The notes under the pieces are model-generated. The model did no database searches. It saw only the letters and a list, made by a program, of their open reading frames with translations, and was not told the origin of the DNA. Source: Micromonospora sediminicola (GTDB lineage: Bacteria > Actinomycetota > Actinomycetes > Mycobacteriales > Micromonosporaceae). Taken from it: 64,000 nucleotides of DNA. The translations under genes and the position numbers were made by a program. This document shows positions 24,485 to 33,128 of the stretch, one piece after another. The DNA lies in contig NZ_FLRH01000003.1 in NCBI RefSeq assembly GCF_900089585.1, positions 915,001-979,000 of the forward strand, read 5' to 3'. The stretch's first letter is position 1; each line of letters opens with the position of its first letter.

Positions 24485-26986
24485 CTAACCGCTGGAGGTC
24501 GCCCGGGCGGCCCGCACCGCCGCGTACGCGTCGACCAGGCCCGCGCCGACCAGGTCCCGGCTGCCCCCGCAGGGCGCGCCGGCGGGGACCGTGGCCGGGG
24601 TGGCCGTGTCGGCGAGGATCCGCCGGGTCCGGTCCAGGTCGCCGACCAGCGCCGGGTTCGCCGACCACATCAGCGCCACCACGCCGGCCACCTGCGGCGT
24701 GGCCATCGAGGTGCCGTCCAGGGTGGTGTAACCGCCGCCGGGGAACGCCGACGGCACCGCCGCGCCGGGAGCCACCAGATCGGGCTTGCCGGCCGTTGCG
24801 GCCGGGCCCCGGCTGGAGAAGTCGGTGAGCCGGCGGCTCCGGTCGACCGCGCCGACCGTGAGCACGTCCGGGTACGGCGCCGGCGGGTCGACGATCGACC
24901 CGCAGTGCGGACCGGTGTTGCCGGCGGCGGCCACCACCAGGATGCCGGCGGCGGCCAGCGCGGCGGTGGCCGGGCGCAGGGCTCCAGGGTCGCAGCCCTC
25001 CAGCGGCGGGCAGCCCCACGAGTTGGTCAGCACGTCCGGTGCGCGCGCCGGACGGCCGTCGGTGAACGGGTCCCCGCCGGGCGGGAACGGGGCCAGCATG
25101 AACTGGAGGCAGTCGAGGTAGCGGGCCGGGCTGCCCAGGTTGCGGTCCAGGTTGACGCAGCCCACCCAGCGCGCCCCGGGCGCCACCCCGATCCCGTCGC
25201 GGCCGACCGCGCTGCCCAGCGTGTGGGTGCCGTGGCCGCCCCGGTCGGCCGGCGCGCGGCGGTGCTCCCACGGGTCGTACCAGGAGTCGTCGCCGCCCCG
25301 GAAGCCCGCGGCCAGCGCCGGGTGCCGGCCGTCCACCCCGGAGTCCGAGCTGCCCACCACCACGCCGGTGCCGGTGACGCCCAGCTCCGACCAGACCCGG
25401 TCGGCGCCGATCAGCGACACGTTCCAGGTCGGGCCGGTCGGCGCCGGGGTGTCACCCCGGGCCGGCGGCGCCGCCGCGGGCAGCGGGCGCGGACGCTGGC
25501 CGACCAGCACCCGGGCCACCTCCGGCCGGCCGGAGAGCCACGCCCGCACCGCCGGCCCGCCGTCCGTCTCGATCGCGTTGACCAGGTAGTAGGGCGTCGG
25601 GTTCAGGCGCAGTCCACGCAGCGTGCGGCGCAGGTCGCCCTGCGTCCGGTCGGCGGTCGCGACCAGCCGCCGGTAGACCTCGGCGGCCCGCGCGTCCCGT
25701 CCCGCCCGGCCCGGGGCGCCGGCCGGCAGGCCGCTCAGGTCGGCCTGCTCCCGCAGCACCACCAGCAGCCGCTCGCCGTACAGACCCGGTTGGCCGGGCA
25801 CCACGTACACCACCGCCACGGCGGCCAGCAGCGCGCCGGCGGCCAACGCGGCCGGACCGCGCCGGGGCGCGCCGGCGCGGCTACGGGCGAACAACACGCC
25901 GTACCCGACGGCGAGCAGCACCGCGACGGCGAACCCGGCGCCGGTGCCGACCGCGACCCAGTACGGCACGTCGCGGGCGGCGGCCAGCAGGAGCGTGACC
26001 TCCTCCGGGTCGGTGAAGGCCAGCGGCCCGGCGAGTGCCAGGCCGACCAGCCAGCCCGCCGGCGCCGAGCCGGCCGCCCGGCCGCCGTGCCGGGCCGCGG
26101 CGTCCAGCGCGCCCAGCACGAAACCGAGCGGTGGCAGCAGGACCAGCGCCGGGAGCTGCGCGCCGGACTGCCCGGCCCCGGCGGCCAGCATCGTCAGCGT
26201 GACGCCGGCGACCAGGCCGCCGAGCAGTACCGGGCGGACCGGCCGGCGCGCGGAACCGGCGCCGAACGCGGCCCAGAACCCGGGACCCAGCAGCACCCCG
26301 GCGAGGACGCCGAGCGCGGCGGCGGCCAGCCCGGCGAGCAGCGTCTCCGACGCCCCGCCCAGTGCGCCGATCCAGGCCCAGGGCAGCAGCATGGCCAGCC
26401 CGGCGGCGATCGCCAGCAACGGCACCGCCCCGAACCGCCCGCCCCGGCCCACCTCCCCGGCCACAGCACCCGTCGCGGCCGGGCCGGCCTGCGCCGTCGG
26501 GCCGGCGCCGGGGGTCGGCGGCCCGGCGGGGAAGGGCGCCGCCGGAGGGGCGACCGGGCGACGGCGGTCGAGCCGCGTCGCCACCAGCGCGAGCAGCGCG
26601 GCGGTCACCGCCAGCGCCCCCAGGTACGCCTCGTGGTGCACCGGCGGCACCACCCGGAGCAACGTCGCCGCGCCGAGCGCGAGTACCCCGGCGGTCCAGG
26701 CGCGGCCGGTCGCCCGCAGGGCCGGTGAGCGGGGCGCCAGCGCCAACGCCAGTGCGGGCGCGCCGACCAGCAGCACGGTGGCCGCCGCCACCACCGGCCA
26801 CACCGCCAGGGCCCGGTCCAGCCCGCTGACCAGCACCACCTGGTCGACCAACCAGCCGGTGACCTGGCCGGGCACGGTGACCAGCACGGCCCACAGGCCG
26901 GTCAGCACCGCCGCGACGACCGGCCACGGCCCGGTCTCGCGGGGTGGTGGCGGGGGTACGGGAACAGCGGGCGGGCCGGTGAGCAT
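24485..26986 (-). CDS. Polytopic membrane protein with C-terminal subtilisin (S8) protease domain
   Basis: About 833 residues. The first 410 residues carry roughly ten hydrophobic segments, with a Pro/Ala-rich linker near 150-180. The C-terminal 330 residues are a complete peptidase S8 domain with Asp548 (SSDSGVDG), His585 (HGTHTLG), the Asn of AAAGNTG and Ser760 (DGTSMATPQVAG). A propeptide-like segment (about 420-500) lies between. The protease should face outside. The ATG at 26986 is chosen because TACCGT (26999-26994 on the minus strand) ends 7 nt upstream. An ATG at 26992 is the alternative. Membrane-anchored subtilisins usually have one TM, so the large membrane half is unusual. Confidence 0.88.
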   Translation of the reverse strand: MLTGPPAVPVPPPPPRETGPWPVVAAVLTGLWAVLVTVPGQVTGWLVDQVVLVSGLDRALAVWPVVAAATVLLVGAPALALALAPRSPALRATGRAWTAGVLALGAATLLRVVPPVHHEAYLGALAVTAALLALVATRLDRRRPVAPPAAPFPAGPPTPGAGPTAQAGPAATGAVAGEVGRGGRFGAVPLLAIAAGLAMLLPWAWIGALGGASETLLAGLAAAALGVLAGVLLGPGFWAAFGAGSARRPVRPVLLGGLVAGVTLTMLAAGAGQSGAQLPALVLLPPLGFVLGALDAAARHGGRAAGSAPAGWLVGLALAGPLAFTDPEEVTLLLAAARDVPYWVAVGTGAGFAVAVLLAVGYGVLFARSRAGAPRRGPAALAAGALLAAVAVVYVVPGQPGLYGERLLVVLREQADLSGLPAGAPGRAGRDARAAEVYRRLVATADRTQGDLRRTLRGLRLNPTPYYLVNAIETDGGPAVRAWLSGRPEVARVLVGQRPRPLPAAAPPARGDTPAPTGPTWNVSLIGADRVWSELGVTGTGVVVGSSDSGVDGRHPALAAGFRGGDDSWYDPWEHRRAPADRGGHGTHTLGSAVGRDGIGVAPGARWVGCVNLDRNLGSPARYLDCLQFMLAPFPPGGDPFTDGRPARAPDVLTNSWGCPPLEGCDPGALRPATAALAAAGILVVAAAGNTGPHCGSIVDPPAPYPDVLTVGAVDRSRRLTDFSSRGPAATAGKPDLVAPGAAVPSAFPGGGYTTLDGTSMATPQVAGVVALMWSANPALVGDLDRTRRILADTATPATVPAGAPCGGSRDLVGAGLVDAYAAVRAARATSSG

Positions 26987-27045
26987 GGTCATCACGGTAC
27001 GGCCGGGACGTGTCGCGGTGGCGCGGGGACGGTTACCGTGGACGG

Positions 27046-28863
27046 GTGCGCGACCCCAACGTGTCCCGATCCGAGGCCGGTCAGCTCTCCGCCGAGCGCC
27101 GCGCCGACGACCTGCGCCGGCTTCGCGCCGAGCGGTTCGACGTGCTGGTCATCGGCGGTGGCGTCACCGGTGCGGGCGCCGCGCTGGACGCCGCGTCCCG
27201 GGGCCTGAAGGTCGCCCTGGTCGAGGCGCGCGACTATGCCGCCGGCACCTCCAGCCGGTCCAGCAAGCTGATCCACGGTGGTCTGCGCTACCTCGAACAG
27301 TTGGAGTTCCACCTGGTCCACGAGGCGCTGACCGAACGCGGGCTGCTGGCCACCCGGCTCGCCCCGCACCTGGTCCGCCCGGTGCCGATCCTGGTGCCGC
27401 TGCCGGCCGAGGGTGGCGCCCGTGACGTGCCCCGACGGATCTTCCGCCGCTCCTACTACGGGCTCGGCGTGGCCGCGTACGACGTGTTCGCCGGGGTGTT
27501 CGGCGGGGGCCGTGGGATGCCGCTGCACCGGCACCTGACCCGCGAGGGCGCCCGGCGGATCTTCCCCAGCCTCCGGCCGGACACGCTGGCCGGCGCGATC
27601 CGCTACTACGACGGCCAGGTCGACGACGCCCGCCTCGTGGTGACGCTGGCCCGCACCGCGGCCAGCCTCGGCGCGACAGTGGTCACCAGCGCCCGGGCGG
27701 TCGGCCTGACCCGCCAGGCCCGCGAGGTGACCGGGGTCCGGGTGCGCGACCTGGAGGCGCCGGCCGACGCGCCGGACGCCGAGTTCGAGGTACGGGCGCG
27801 CACCGTGATCGCCGCGACCGGCGTGTGGAGCGACGACATGTCGCGGATGCTCAACGACGTCGGGCTCCGTCCCAAGCTGCGGGTCCGGGCCTCCAAGGGC
27901 GTGCACCTCGTGGTGCCCCGCTCGGCCATCGTCGGCGAGACCGGGCTGATCCTGCGCACCGCGACGAGCGTGCTGTTCGTCATCCCGTGGGGCGGCCACT
28001 GGATCATCGGCACCACCGACACCGACTGGCAGCTCGACCGGTCCCACCCGGCCGCGACCGCGGGCGACATCGACTACCTGCTGTCGCAGGTCAACACCGT
28101 GCTGGACCGGCCGTTGACCACCGCCGACATCGAGGGCGTCTACGCCGGGCTGCGACCGCTGCTGGCCGGCGAGGCGGACTCCACCTCCAAGCTCTCCCGG
28201 GAGCACGCCGTGGTGGAGCCGATGCTCGGCCTGTTGCTGGTGGCCGGCGGCAAGTACACGACCTACCGGGTGATGGCCGCCGACGTGGTCGACCGGGCCA
28301 TGCACCGGCTCGGGCAGACCCGGCCGTCGCGCACCGCCGACCTGCCGCTGCTCGGCGCCGACGGGTACGCGGCCCTGTGGCGGGACCGGGCCGACCTGGC
28401 CCGCCGGCACGGGGTGGCGGTCGGCGTGGTCGAGCACCTGCTGGAGCGCTACGGCAACCTCACCCTGGACCTGCTCGCCCTGGTCGACGCCGACCCGCTG
28501 CTCGGCTCGCCGCTGGCCGGCGCGCCGGAGTACCTGGCCGCCGAGGTGACGTACGCGGCCCGCGCCGAGGGCGCGCTGCACCTGGAGGACGTGCTCACCC
28601 GGCGTACCCGGATCTCCATCGAGACCAGTCATCGCGGAATGGAGTCGGCCGAGCACACCGCGGAGTTGATGGGCGCGGTGCTCGGCTGGGACGCGGCGAC
28701 CCGGGCCCGGGAGGTCGCCCACTACCGGGCGCGGGTCGAGGCCGAGCGGGAGTCGCAGCTCATGTCGGACGACGTCGCGGCCGACGCGGCGCGGCTCGGC
28801 GCGCCGGACGTGCGCGGTTTCGCCGCCGACCGGGGGACCGAACTCCCCACCTCGCCGCGCTGA
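27046..28863 (+). CDS. glpD: Glycerol-3-phosphate dehydrogenase (FAD-dependent)
   Basis: 605 residues. The FAD-binding Rossmann motif DVLVIGGGVTGAGAALDAASRG (about 28-49) is followed by SSRSSKLIHGGLRYLEQLE, KGVHLVVPRS, IPWGGHWIIGTTDTD and the C-terminal DAO domain beginning near SIETSHRGMESAEHTAELMG. It oxidises sn-glycerol 3-phosphate to DHAP and passes electrons to the quinone pool at the membrane. The GTG at 27046 is chosen: TACCGT ends 6 nt upstream and no Shine-Dalgarno is visible. It is divergent from the subtilisin gene with only 59 nt between starts. No glpK or glpF is adjacent. Confidence 0.95.
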   Translation: MRDPNVSRSEAGQLSAERRADDLRRLRAERFDVLVIGGGVTGAGAALDAASRGLKVALVEARDYAAGTSSRSSKLIHGGLRYLEQLEFHLVHEALTERGLLATRLAPHLVRPVPILVPLPAEGGARDVPRRIFRRSYYGLGVAAYDVFAGVFGGGRGMPLHRHLTREGARRIFPSLRPDTLAGAIRYYDGQVDDARLVVTLARTAASLGATVVTSARAVGLTRQAREVTGVRVRDLEAPADAPDAEFEVRARTVIAATGVWSDDMSRMLNDVGLRPKLRVRASKGVHLVVPRSAIVGETGLILRTATSVLFVIPWGGHWIIGTTDTDWQLDRSHPAATAGDIDYLLSQVNTVLDRPLTTADIEGVYAGLRPLLAGEADSTSKLSREHAVVEPMLGLLLVAGGKYTTYRVMAADVVDRAMHRLGQTRPSRTADLPLLGADGYAALWRDRADLARRHGVAVGVVEHLLERYGNLTLDLLALVDADPLLGSPLAGAPEYLAAEVTYAARAEGALHLEDVLTRRTRISIETSHRGMESAEHTAELMGAVLGWDAATRAREVAHYRARVEAERESQLMSDDVAADAARLGAPDVRGFAADRGTELPTSPR

Positions 28864-28932
28864 GAAAACCGGAACCCCTACCGGCCGCTCGGCCGGTGGT
28901 GCGCGCTACCTACGGAAGTGTAGGTTTCCCGC

Positions 28933-29442
28933 GTGGTTCGCCCAACCTGGTCGCGCGTCGCCGCCCTCTCCGCCGGCATTCTGCTGGCGACCACCCTGAC
29001 CGGCTGCACACTCTTCGGCCGGGCCGAAGGGGCCACCACACCCGGTCAGCAGGGCTCCGCCGCACCGACCCCGGCCGGGAAACGTGTCTCCCTGGTGCAG
29101 CGGCTGGGTGCGGACGGGCCGGTCCGCACGCTCGACGTGGACCCGACCGGCCGGTGGCAGTGCCGTGACTGCGCCGGCGACGGTGTCGACGCGACCGGCA
29201 CGCTCAACCCCGAGCAGACGCAGCGGTTGCAGCAGATGCTCACCGACCCGGCGCTGGTCGGGGAGACCGACCAGGCGCGGCAGTACAAGCAGGGCTGCAT
29301 CGGCGTGCTGACCTCGACGCTGCTCGTCCCGCCCGGGCTGACCGTGACCATCCAGGACTGCCCGGGCGAGCCGAAGCCGACGGTCGCCTACGACGTGCTG
29401 CTGCTGCTCACCCAGGCGACCCCGGCCGAGGACAAGGGCTGA
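28933..29442 (+). CDS. Putative lipoprotein
   Basis: 169 residues. The signal peptide VVRPTWSRVAALSAGILLATTLTGCTL has a lipobox with Cys25. The mature part has two CxxC-like pairs (WQCRDCAGDG) and two further Cys (QGCIGVL, QDCPGE), suggesting disulfides, and no recognised domain. GTG start: TAGGTT (28921-28926) lies 6 nt upstream with no Shine-Dalgarno, so it is probably leaderless. It is convergent with the FAD oxidase, and the two stop codons are separated by one base. Confidence 0.8.
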   Translation: MVRPTWSRVAALSAGILLATTLTGCTLFGRAEGATTPGQQGSAAPTPAGKRVSLVQRLGADGPVRTLDVDPTGRWQCRDCAGDGVDATGTLNPEQTQRLQQMLTDPALVGETDQARQYKQGCIGVLTSTLLVPPGLTVTIQDCPGEPKPTVAYDVLLLLTQATPAEDKG

Positions 29443-29443
29443 C

Positions 29444-30844
29444 TCAGATCACCTTGCCCGGGTTGAGCAGCCCGGCCGGGTCCAGCGCCGCCTTGATCGC
29501 CTGGTGCACCCGGACGCCCACCGGGCCGATCTCCCGGGCCAGCCAGTCCCGCTTCAGCAGCCCGACGCCGTGCTCCCCGGTGCAGGTGCCGCCCAGTTCC
29601 AACCCGAGCCGCATGATCTCGTCGAAGGCCCGCCGCCCCCGGTCCAGACTCACCGGGTCGGCCCGGTCGACCACGATGTTGGGGTGCATGTTGCCGTCCC
29701 CGGCGTGACCGACCACGCCGATCGGCACGTCGCACGCCTCGGCGATCCAGGCCACCCCGTCCAGCAGTTCGGCCAGCCGGCCGCGCGGCACCGCCACGTC
29801 GTCGATGACCAGGCCGCCGTTGCCGCCGGGGAACGTCTCCGCGGCGAACCGTTCCATCGCCGGATGGGCCAGCCGCCGGGCCTGGAGCAGGGCGGCCGCC
29901 TCGGTCGCGTCGGTGGCCGCCCAGACCTCGTCGGCGCCGGCCCCGGTGCACACCTCGGCGATCCGGGCCAGGTCGTCGGCAGCCCTTGCGCCGGTGTCCA
30001 CCGCCGCCAGCAGCAGCGCCTCGGCGTCGGTGCGCAGACCCATCGGCCGGTACGCCTCGATCGCCAGCAGGTGGGTCCGGTCCAGCAGCTCCAACAGGCT
30101 CGGGGTGAGACCCCGCCGGGCGATCCCGGCCACCGCGCCACCGGCCGCCGCCGTGGTCGGGAAGACCGCGACCAGGGTCAGTGACGCCTCCGGCGCCGGG
30201 CGCAACGCCACCGTCACCTCGGTGATCACGCCGAGCGTGCCCTCCGAGCCGACGAAGAGCCGGGTCAGGTCGTACCCCGCGACGCCCTTGGCGGTGCGGC
30301 GGCCGGTGCGCAACACCTCGCCGGAGGCCAGCACCACCTCCAGGCCGAGCACGTACTCGGTCGTCACGCCGTACTTCACGCAGCACATGCCGCCCGCGTT
30401 GGTGGCCACGTTGCCGCCGATGGTCGACGACTCCCACGAGCCCGGGTCCGGCGGGTACCAGAGACCCTGCTCCCGCACCGCCCGGGCCAGCGCCGCGTTG
30501 ACCACGCCCGGTTGCACCACGGCGAACCGGCCGACCGGGTCGATCTCCCGGATCCGGTCCATCGCCGTGGTGCTCAGCACCAGCGCGCCGGGCACCGCGT
30601 TCGCCGCGCCGGCCAGCCCGGTCCGCGCCCCCTGCGGCACCACCGGTACGCCGTGCCGACCGGCCGCGCGGACCGCCGCCACCACGCCCTCGGTGTCCCG
30701 CGGCCGGACCACCACCAGCGGGGTGCCCGCGGCGCACATGTCCGCCTCGTCGCGTTCGTGCCCGGCCAGCAGGTCCGGATCGGTCAGCACGGCGGCGTCG
30801 CCGAGCGCTGCCCGCAGGTCGTCGAGGAGGGGATGGGCGGCCAT
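29444..30844 (-). CDS. FAD-linked oxidase, GlcD/D-lactate dehydrogenase-like
   Basis: 466 residues. The PCMH-type FAD domain has VVRPRDTEGVVAAVRAAG, PQGARTGLAGAA, PPDPGSWESSTIGGNVATNAGG and YDLTRLFVGSEGTLGVITE. The C-terminal FAD-oxidase domain has GHAGDGNMHPNIV and GTCTGEHGVGLLKRDW, including the metal-binding His residues of the GlcD/Dld family. It probably oxidises a 2-hydroxyacid (glycolate or D-lactate). Genes for GlcE/F or a ferredoxin-type partner are not adjacent. TAGCCT ends 7 nt before the ATG. It is divergent from the DUF4031 gene with 33 nt between start codons. Confidence 0.9.
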   Translation of the reverse strand: MAAHPLLDDLRAALGDAAVLTDPDLLAGHERDEADMCAAGTPLVVVRPRDTEGVVAAVRAAGRHGVPVVPQGARTGLAGAANAVPGALVLSTTAMDRIREIDPVGRFAVVQPGVVNAALARAVREQGLWYPPDPGSWESSTIGGNVATNAGGMCCVKYGVTTEYVLGLEVVLASGEVLRTGRRTAKGVAGYDLTRLFVGSEGTLGVITEVTVALRPAPEASLTLVAVFPTTAAAGGAVAGIARRGLTPSLLELLDRTHLLAIEAYRPMGLRTDAEALLLAAVDTGARAADDLARIAEVCTGAGADEVWAATDATEAAALLQARRLAHPAMERFAAETFPGGNGGLVIDDVAVPRGRLAELLDGVAWIAEACDVPIGVVGHAGDGNMHPNIVVDRADPVSLDRGRRAFDEIMRLGLELGGTCTGEHGVGLLKRDWLAREIGPVGVRVHQAIKAALDPAGLLNPGKVI

Positions 30845-30877
30845 GCCGGGAAGGCTACCGGCGTACCGTTGGTCGCC

Positions 30878-31210
30878 GTGCTCTACCTGGACCCGCCCAC
30901 GGTGCCCTGGCGCGGCCGGCTGTGGTCGCACCTGATCAGCGACGTCTCCTACGCGGAGCTGCACGCCTTCGCCGAGATGCTCGGCGCGCCCCGGCGCGGC
31001 TTCGACCGGGACCACTACGACCTGCCCGCCGAGCGGTTCCGGGTCGCGGTCTGGCTGGGCGCGACGGTGGTCGGATCCCGGGACATCGTCCGCCTGCTGC
31101 GCGCCGCCGACCTGCGCCGCCCCAAGCCCCGAGCCTCAGCCGAGGCGCGCGAGTTCCCGGCTCAGGTTGGCCCGGGCGGCGTCCTCCCAGCGGGCGTGCG
31201 GCTCGGGTAG
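30878..31210 (+). CDS. DUF4031 domain protein
   Basis: 110 residues. The first 85 match DUF4031: VLYLDPPTVPWRGRLWSHLISDVSYAELHAFAEMLG and FDRDHYDLPAERF. The remaining 25 residues (from about KPRASAEAR) are not family-like and are read through the 3' end of the opposing HD gene, giving a 75-bp convergent overlap. TACCGT (30864-30869) lies 8 nt before the GTG start with no Shine-Dalgarno. Function unknown. DUF4031 genes in actinobacteria are often near HD or oxidase genes, as here. Confidence 0.82.
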   Translation: MLYLDPPTVPWRGRLWSHLISDVSYAELHAFAEMLGAPRRGFDRDHYDLPAERFRVAVWLGATVVGSRDIVRLLRAADLRRPKPRASAEAREFPAQVGPGGVLPAGVRLG

Positions 31211-31771
31211 GCGGTAGAGCGCCGGCAGGCCGAGCAGGTGCCGCAGCACGGCCGCCCGGCCGGCGCGGAAGTCCGGCTCGGGGACGTGGGCGTACTCCCG
31301 GCGGATCGCGGCGGCGTAGCGGTCGTAGCCGTCCGGTGGGGCGGCCAGCACGGCCAGGTCGGCGTCGCAGAGCAGCGCGCCGTCCGGGTCGTCCGGGCCG
31401 ACCGCGTGGTCGGCGGTGAGCAGCACCAGGCGGCGTACCTCGGTCACCGCCGCGGCCGGCAGTCCGGCGGCGGTGAGCAACGTGTCGCCCAGCTCGGCGC
31501 TGGCCCGCTCGTTGGTGTCGCCGCCGGCCCGCGGGTCGTGGACCACGTCGTGGCACCACGCGGCCAGCCGGACCAGGTCGGGTCGGCGGGCGGAGTCCGC
31601 GTACGCGTCCACCACGTCGAGGACCGCCCGCAGGTGGTCCACCGTGTGGTACCGCCGGTGGGGTTCCCGCCAGCCGGCCAGCAGGCGCGCCCCGGCCCGG
31701 TCCACGCCCGCCGGGTCGGTGGCGCCGGCCGCGAGGGCGGCGTCCCGCCACCGTGCCGTCAGGTCGTCCAT
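31136..31771 (-). CDS. HD-domain metal-dependent phosphohydrolase-like protein
   Basis: 211 residues with an HD-type helical domain: HRRYHTVDHLRAVLDVVDAY, AAWCHDVVHDPRAGGDTNERASAE (the HD pair) and LLTADHAVG. The pattern matches predicted metal-dependent HD-superfamily hydrolases of about 200 residues. The substrate is unknown. CAGACT ends 7 nt before the ATG. The 3' end overlaps the DUF4031 gene by 75 bp on the opposite strand. It is divergent from the FUSC transporter (67 nt between start codons). Confidence 0.85.
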   Translation of the reverse strand: MDDLTARWRDAALAAGATDPAGVDRAGARLLAGWREPHRRYHTVDHLRAVLDVVDAYADSARRPDLVRLAAWCHDVVHDPRAGGDTNERASAELGDTLLTAAGLPAAAVTEVRRLVLLTADHAVGPDDPDGALLCDADLAVLAAPPDGYDRYAAAIRREYAHVPEPDFRAGRAAVLRHLLGLPALYRLPEPHARWEDAARANLSRELARLG

Positions 31772-31838
31772 CGGCTGAAGTCTGCCCCATCGCGGGCGGC
31801 GCGAGGATTCACCCGGGGTGGGACGGGTAGTACCGGCC

Positions 31839-33104
31839 ATGGCCGTGGCCCGGGACCGACGACAGCCGTTCCTGCGGCGCATGACGTCACGCGAAGCGTT
31901 GGGCGACCTCGACGGGCCCCGGATCGCCGCCGCCATGGACGAGCTGCGGGATCGGAGCAAGGCCACCCTGCACGACCGGCTGCACCGGGTCCGTACCGCC
32001 TTCGGTCTGGCGCTGCAGGCCGGGCTCGCCGCCGGCCTGGCGTACCTGATCTCGCACCGGCTGCTGAAGAACCCGCAGCCGGTGTTCGCCCCGATCTCCG
32101 CGGTGGGCACGCTCGCCGCCTCGGTGGGCCAGCGGTTCCGGCGCACCGTCGAGCTGATCGTCGGGGTCGCGGTCGGCGTCCTCGTCGGCGACGTGCTGAT
32201 CTACTTCCTCGGCACCGGCGCCTGGCAGCTCGCGCTGGTGGTGACGTCGGCGATTCTGTTGACCATCTTCGCCGGGGCGAGCGTGGCCATCGTGATCCAG
32301 GCGGCGGCCACCGCGGTGCTGATCGTGACGCTCAGCCCGTCCACCCAGAACCTGGAGTTCCCCCGCTTCGTCGACGCCTTCCTCGGCGGTGGCATCGCGT
32401 TGCTGGTCACCGCCATCCTGCTCCCGCTCAACCCGCTGCGGGTCATCAACCGGGCCGCCCGCCCCGCGCTGGACCTGCTCGCCGGTCAGTTGGACACCTG
32501 CGCCGAGGCGCTGCGCAACCAGGACCGGGGCGCCGCCCAGCGGGCGCTGTTCCGGCTGCGGGAGAACAAGGAGGAACTGGCGGCGCTCTCCGAGGCGATC
32601 GAGGGCGCCAAGGAGACCATCACCATCTCGCCGGCCCGCTGGCACCGGCGCAGCGAGCTGACCCACTACGCGGAGGCGGCCGAGCCGATCGACCGGGCGA
32701 TGCGCAACAGCGGCACCCTGATCCGCCGCTCGGTCACCATGATCGAGGACGAGGAGCCGATCCCCGAGCCGATGCCGGACGCGATCGCCCACCTCGCCGA
32801 GTCGGTACGCCTGCTGCGGCACGAGTTCGCCGCCGGCGAGGAGCCGGAGCAGGCGCGCGAGCGGTCGCTGCGCGCGGTCAGCGAGGCCGGCCGGGCGTAC
32901 GCCGAGGGGGTGGGCTTCTCCGGCAGCGTGGTGATCGCGCAGGTGCGGACCACCGCCAGCGACCTGTTGGTGGCCTCCGGCGTCGACCAGGAGGAGGCGA
33001 ACCGGCTGATCCGGCAGGCGTTCGGCGAGAAGGAGCAGCGCAGCGGCGAGCCCACCGAGCAGAGCCCGGCCCCCAAGCCCCCCACCGCACCCCCCGTCGG
33101 CTGA
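31839..33104 (+). CDS. FUSC/aromatic acid exporter (ArAE) family membrane protein
   Basis: 421 residues. An amphipathic N-terminus of about 50 residues precedes five to six TM segments (FGLALQAGLAAGLAYLISHRLL, LIVGVAVGVLVGDVLIYFLG, AILLTIFAGASVAIVIQAAAT). A cytoplasmic helical region of about 230 residues ends in a Pro/Glu-rich tail. This is the FUSC-like arrangement seen in aromatic-acid or general efflux proteins. The ATG at 31839 is preferred. An in-frame GTG at 31818 is possible but has no ribosome-binding site. Confidence 0.85.
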   Translation: MAVARDRRQPFLRRMTSREALGDLDGPRIAAAMDELRDRSKATLHDRLHRVRTAFGLALQAGLAAGLAYLISHRLLKNPQPVFAPISAVGTLAASVGQRFRRTVELIVGVAVGVLVGDVLIYFLGTGAWQLALVVTSAILLTIFAGASVAIVIQAAATAVLIVTLSPSTQNLEFPRFVDAFLGGGIALLVTAILLPLNPLRVINRAARPALDLLAGQLDTCAEALRNQDRGAAQRALFRLRENKEELAALSEAIEGAKETITISPARWHRRSELTHYAEAAEPIDRAMRNSGTLIRRSVTMIEDEEPIPEPMPDAIAHLAESVRLLRHEFAAGEEPEQARERSLRAVSEAGRAYAEGVGFSGSVVIAQVRTTASDLLVASGVDQEEANRLIRQAFGEKEQRSGEPTEQSPAPKPPTAPPVG

Positions 33105-33128
33105 CCCTCCACCGACCGGCGGGGGTGG

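Noticed and set aside
24089..26728. 879-codon plus-strand frame opposite the subtilisin gene
   Set aside because: Antisense to a complete S8 protease with visible triad; Gln/Arg/Gly-rich composition.
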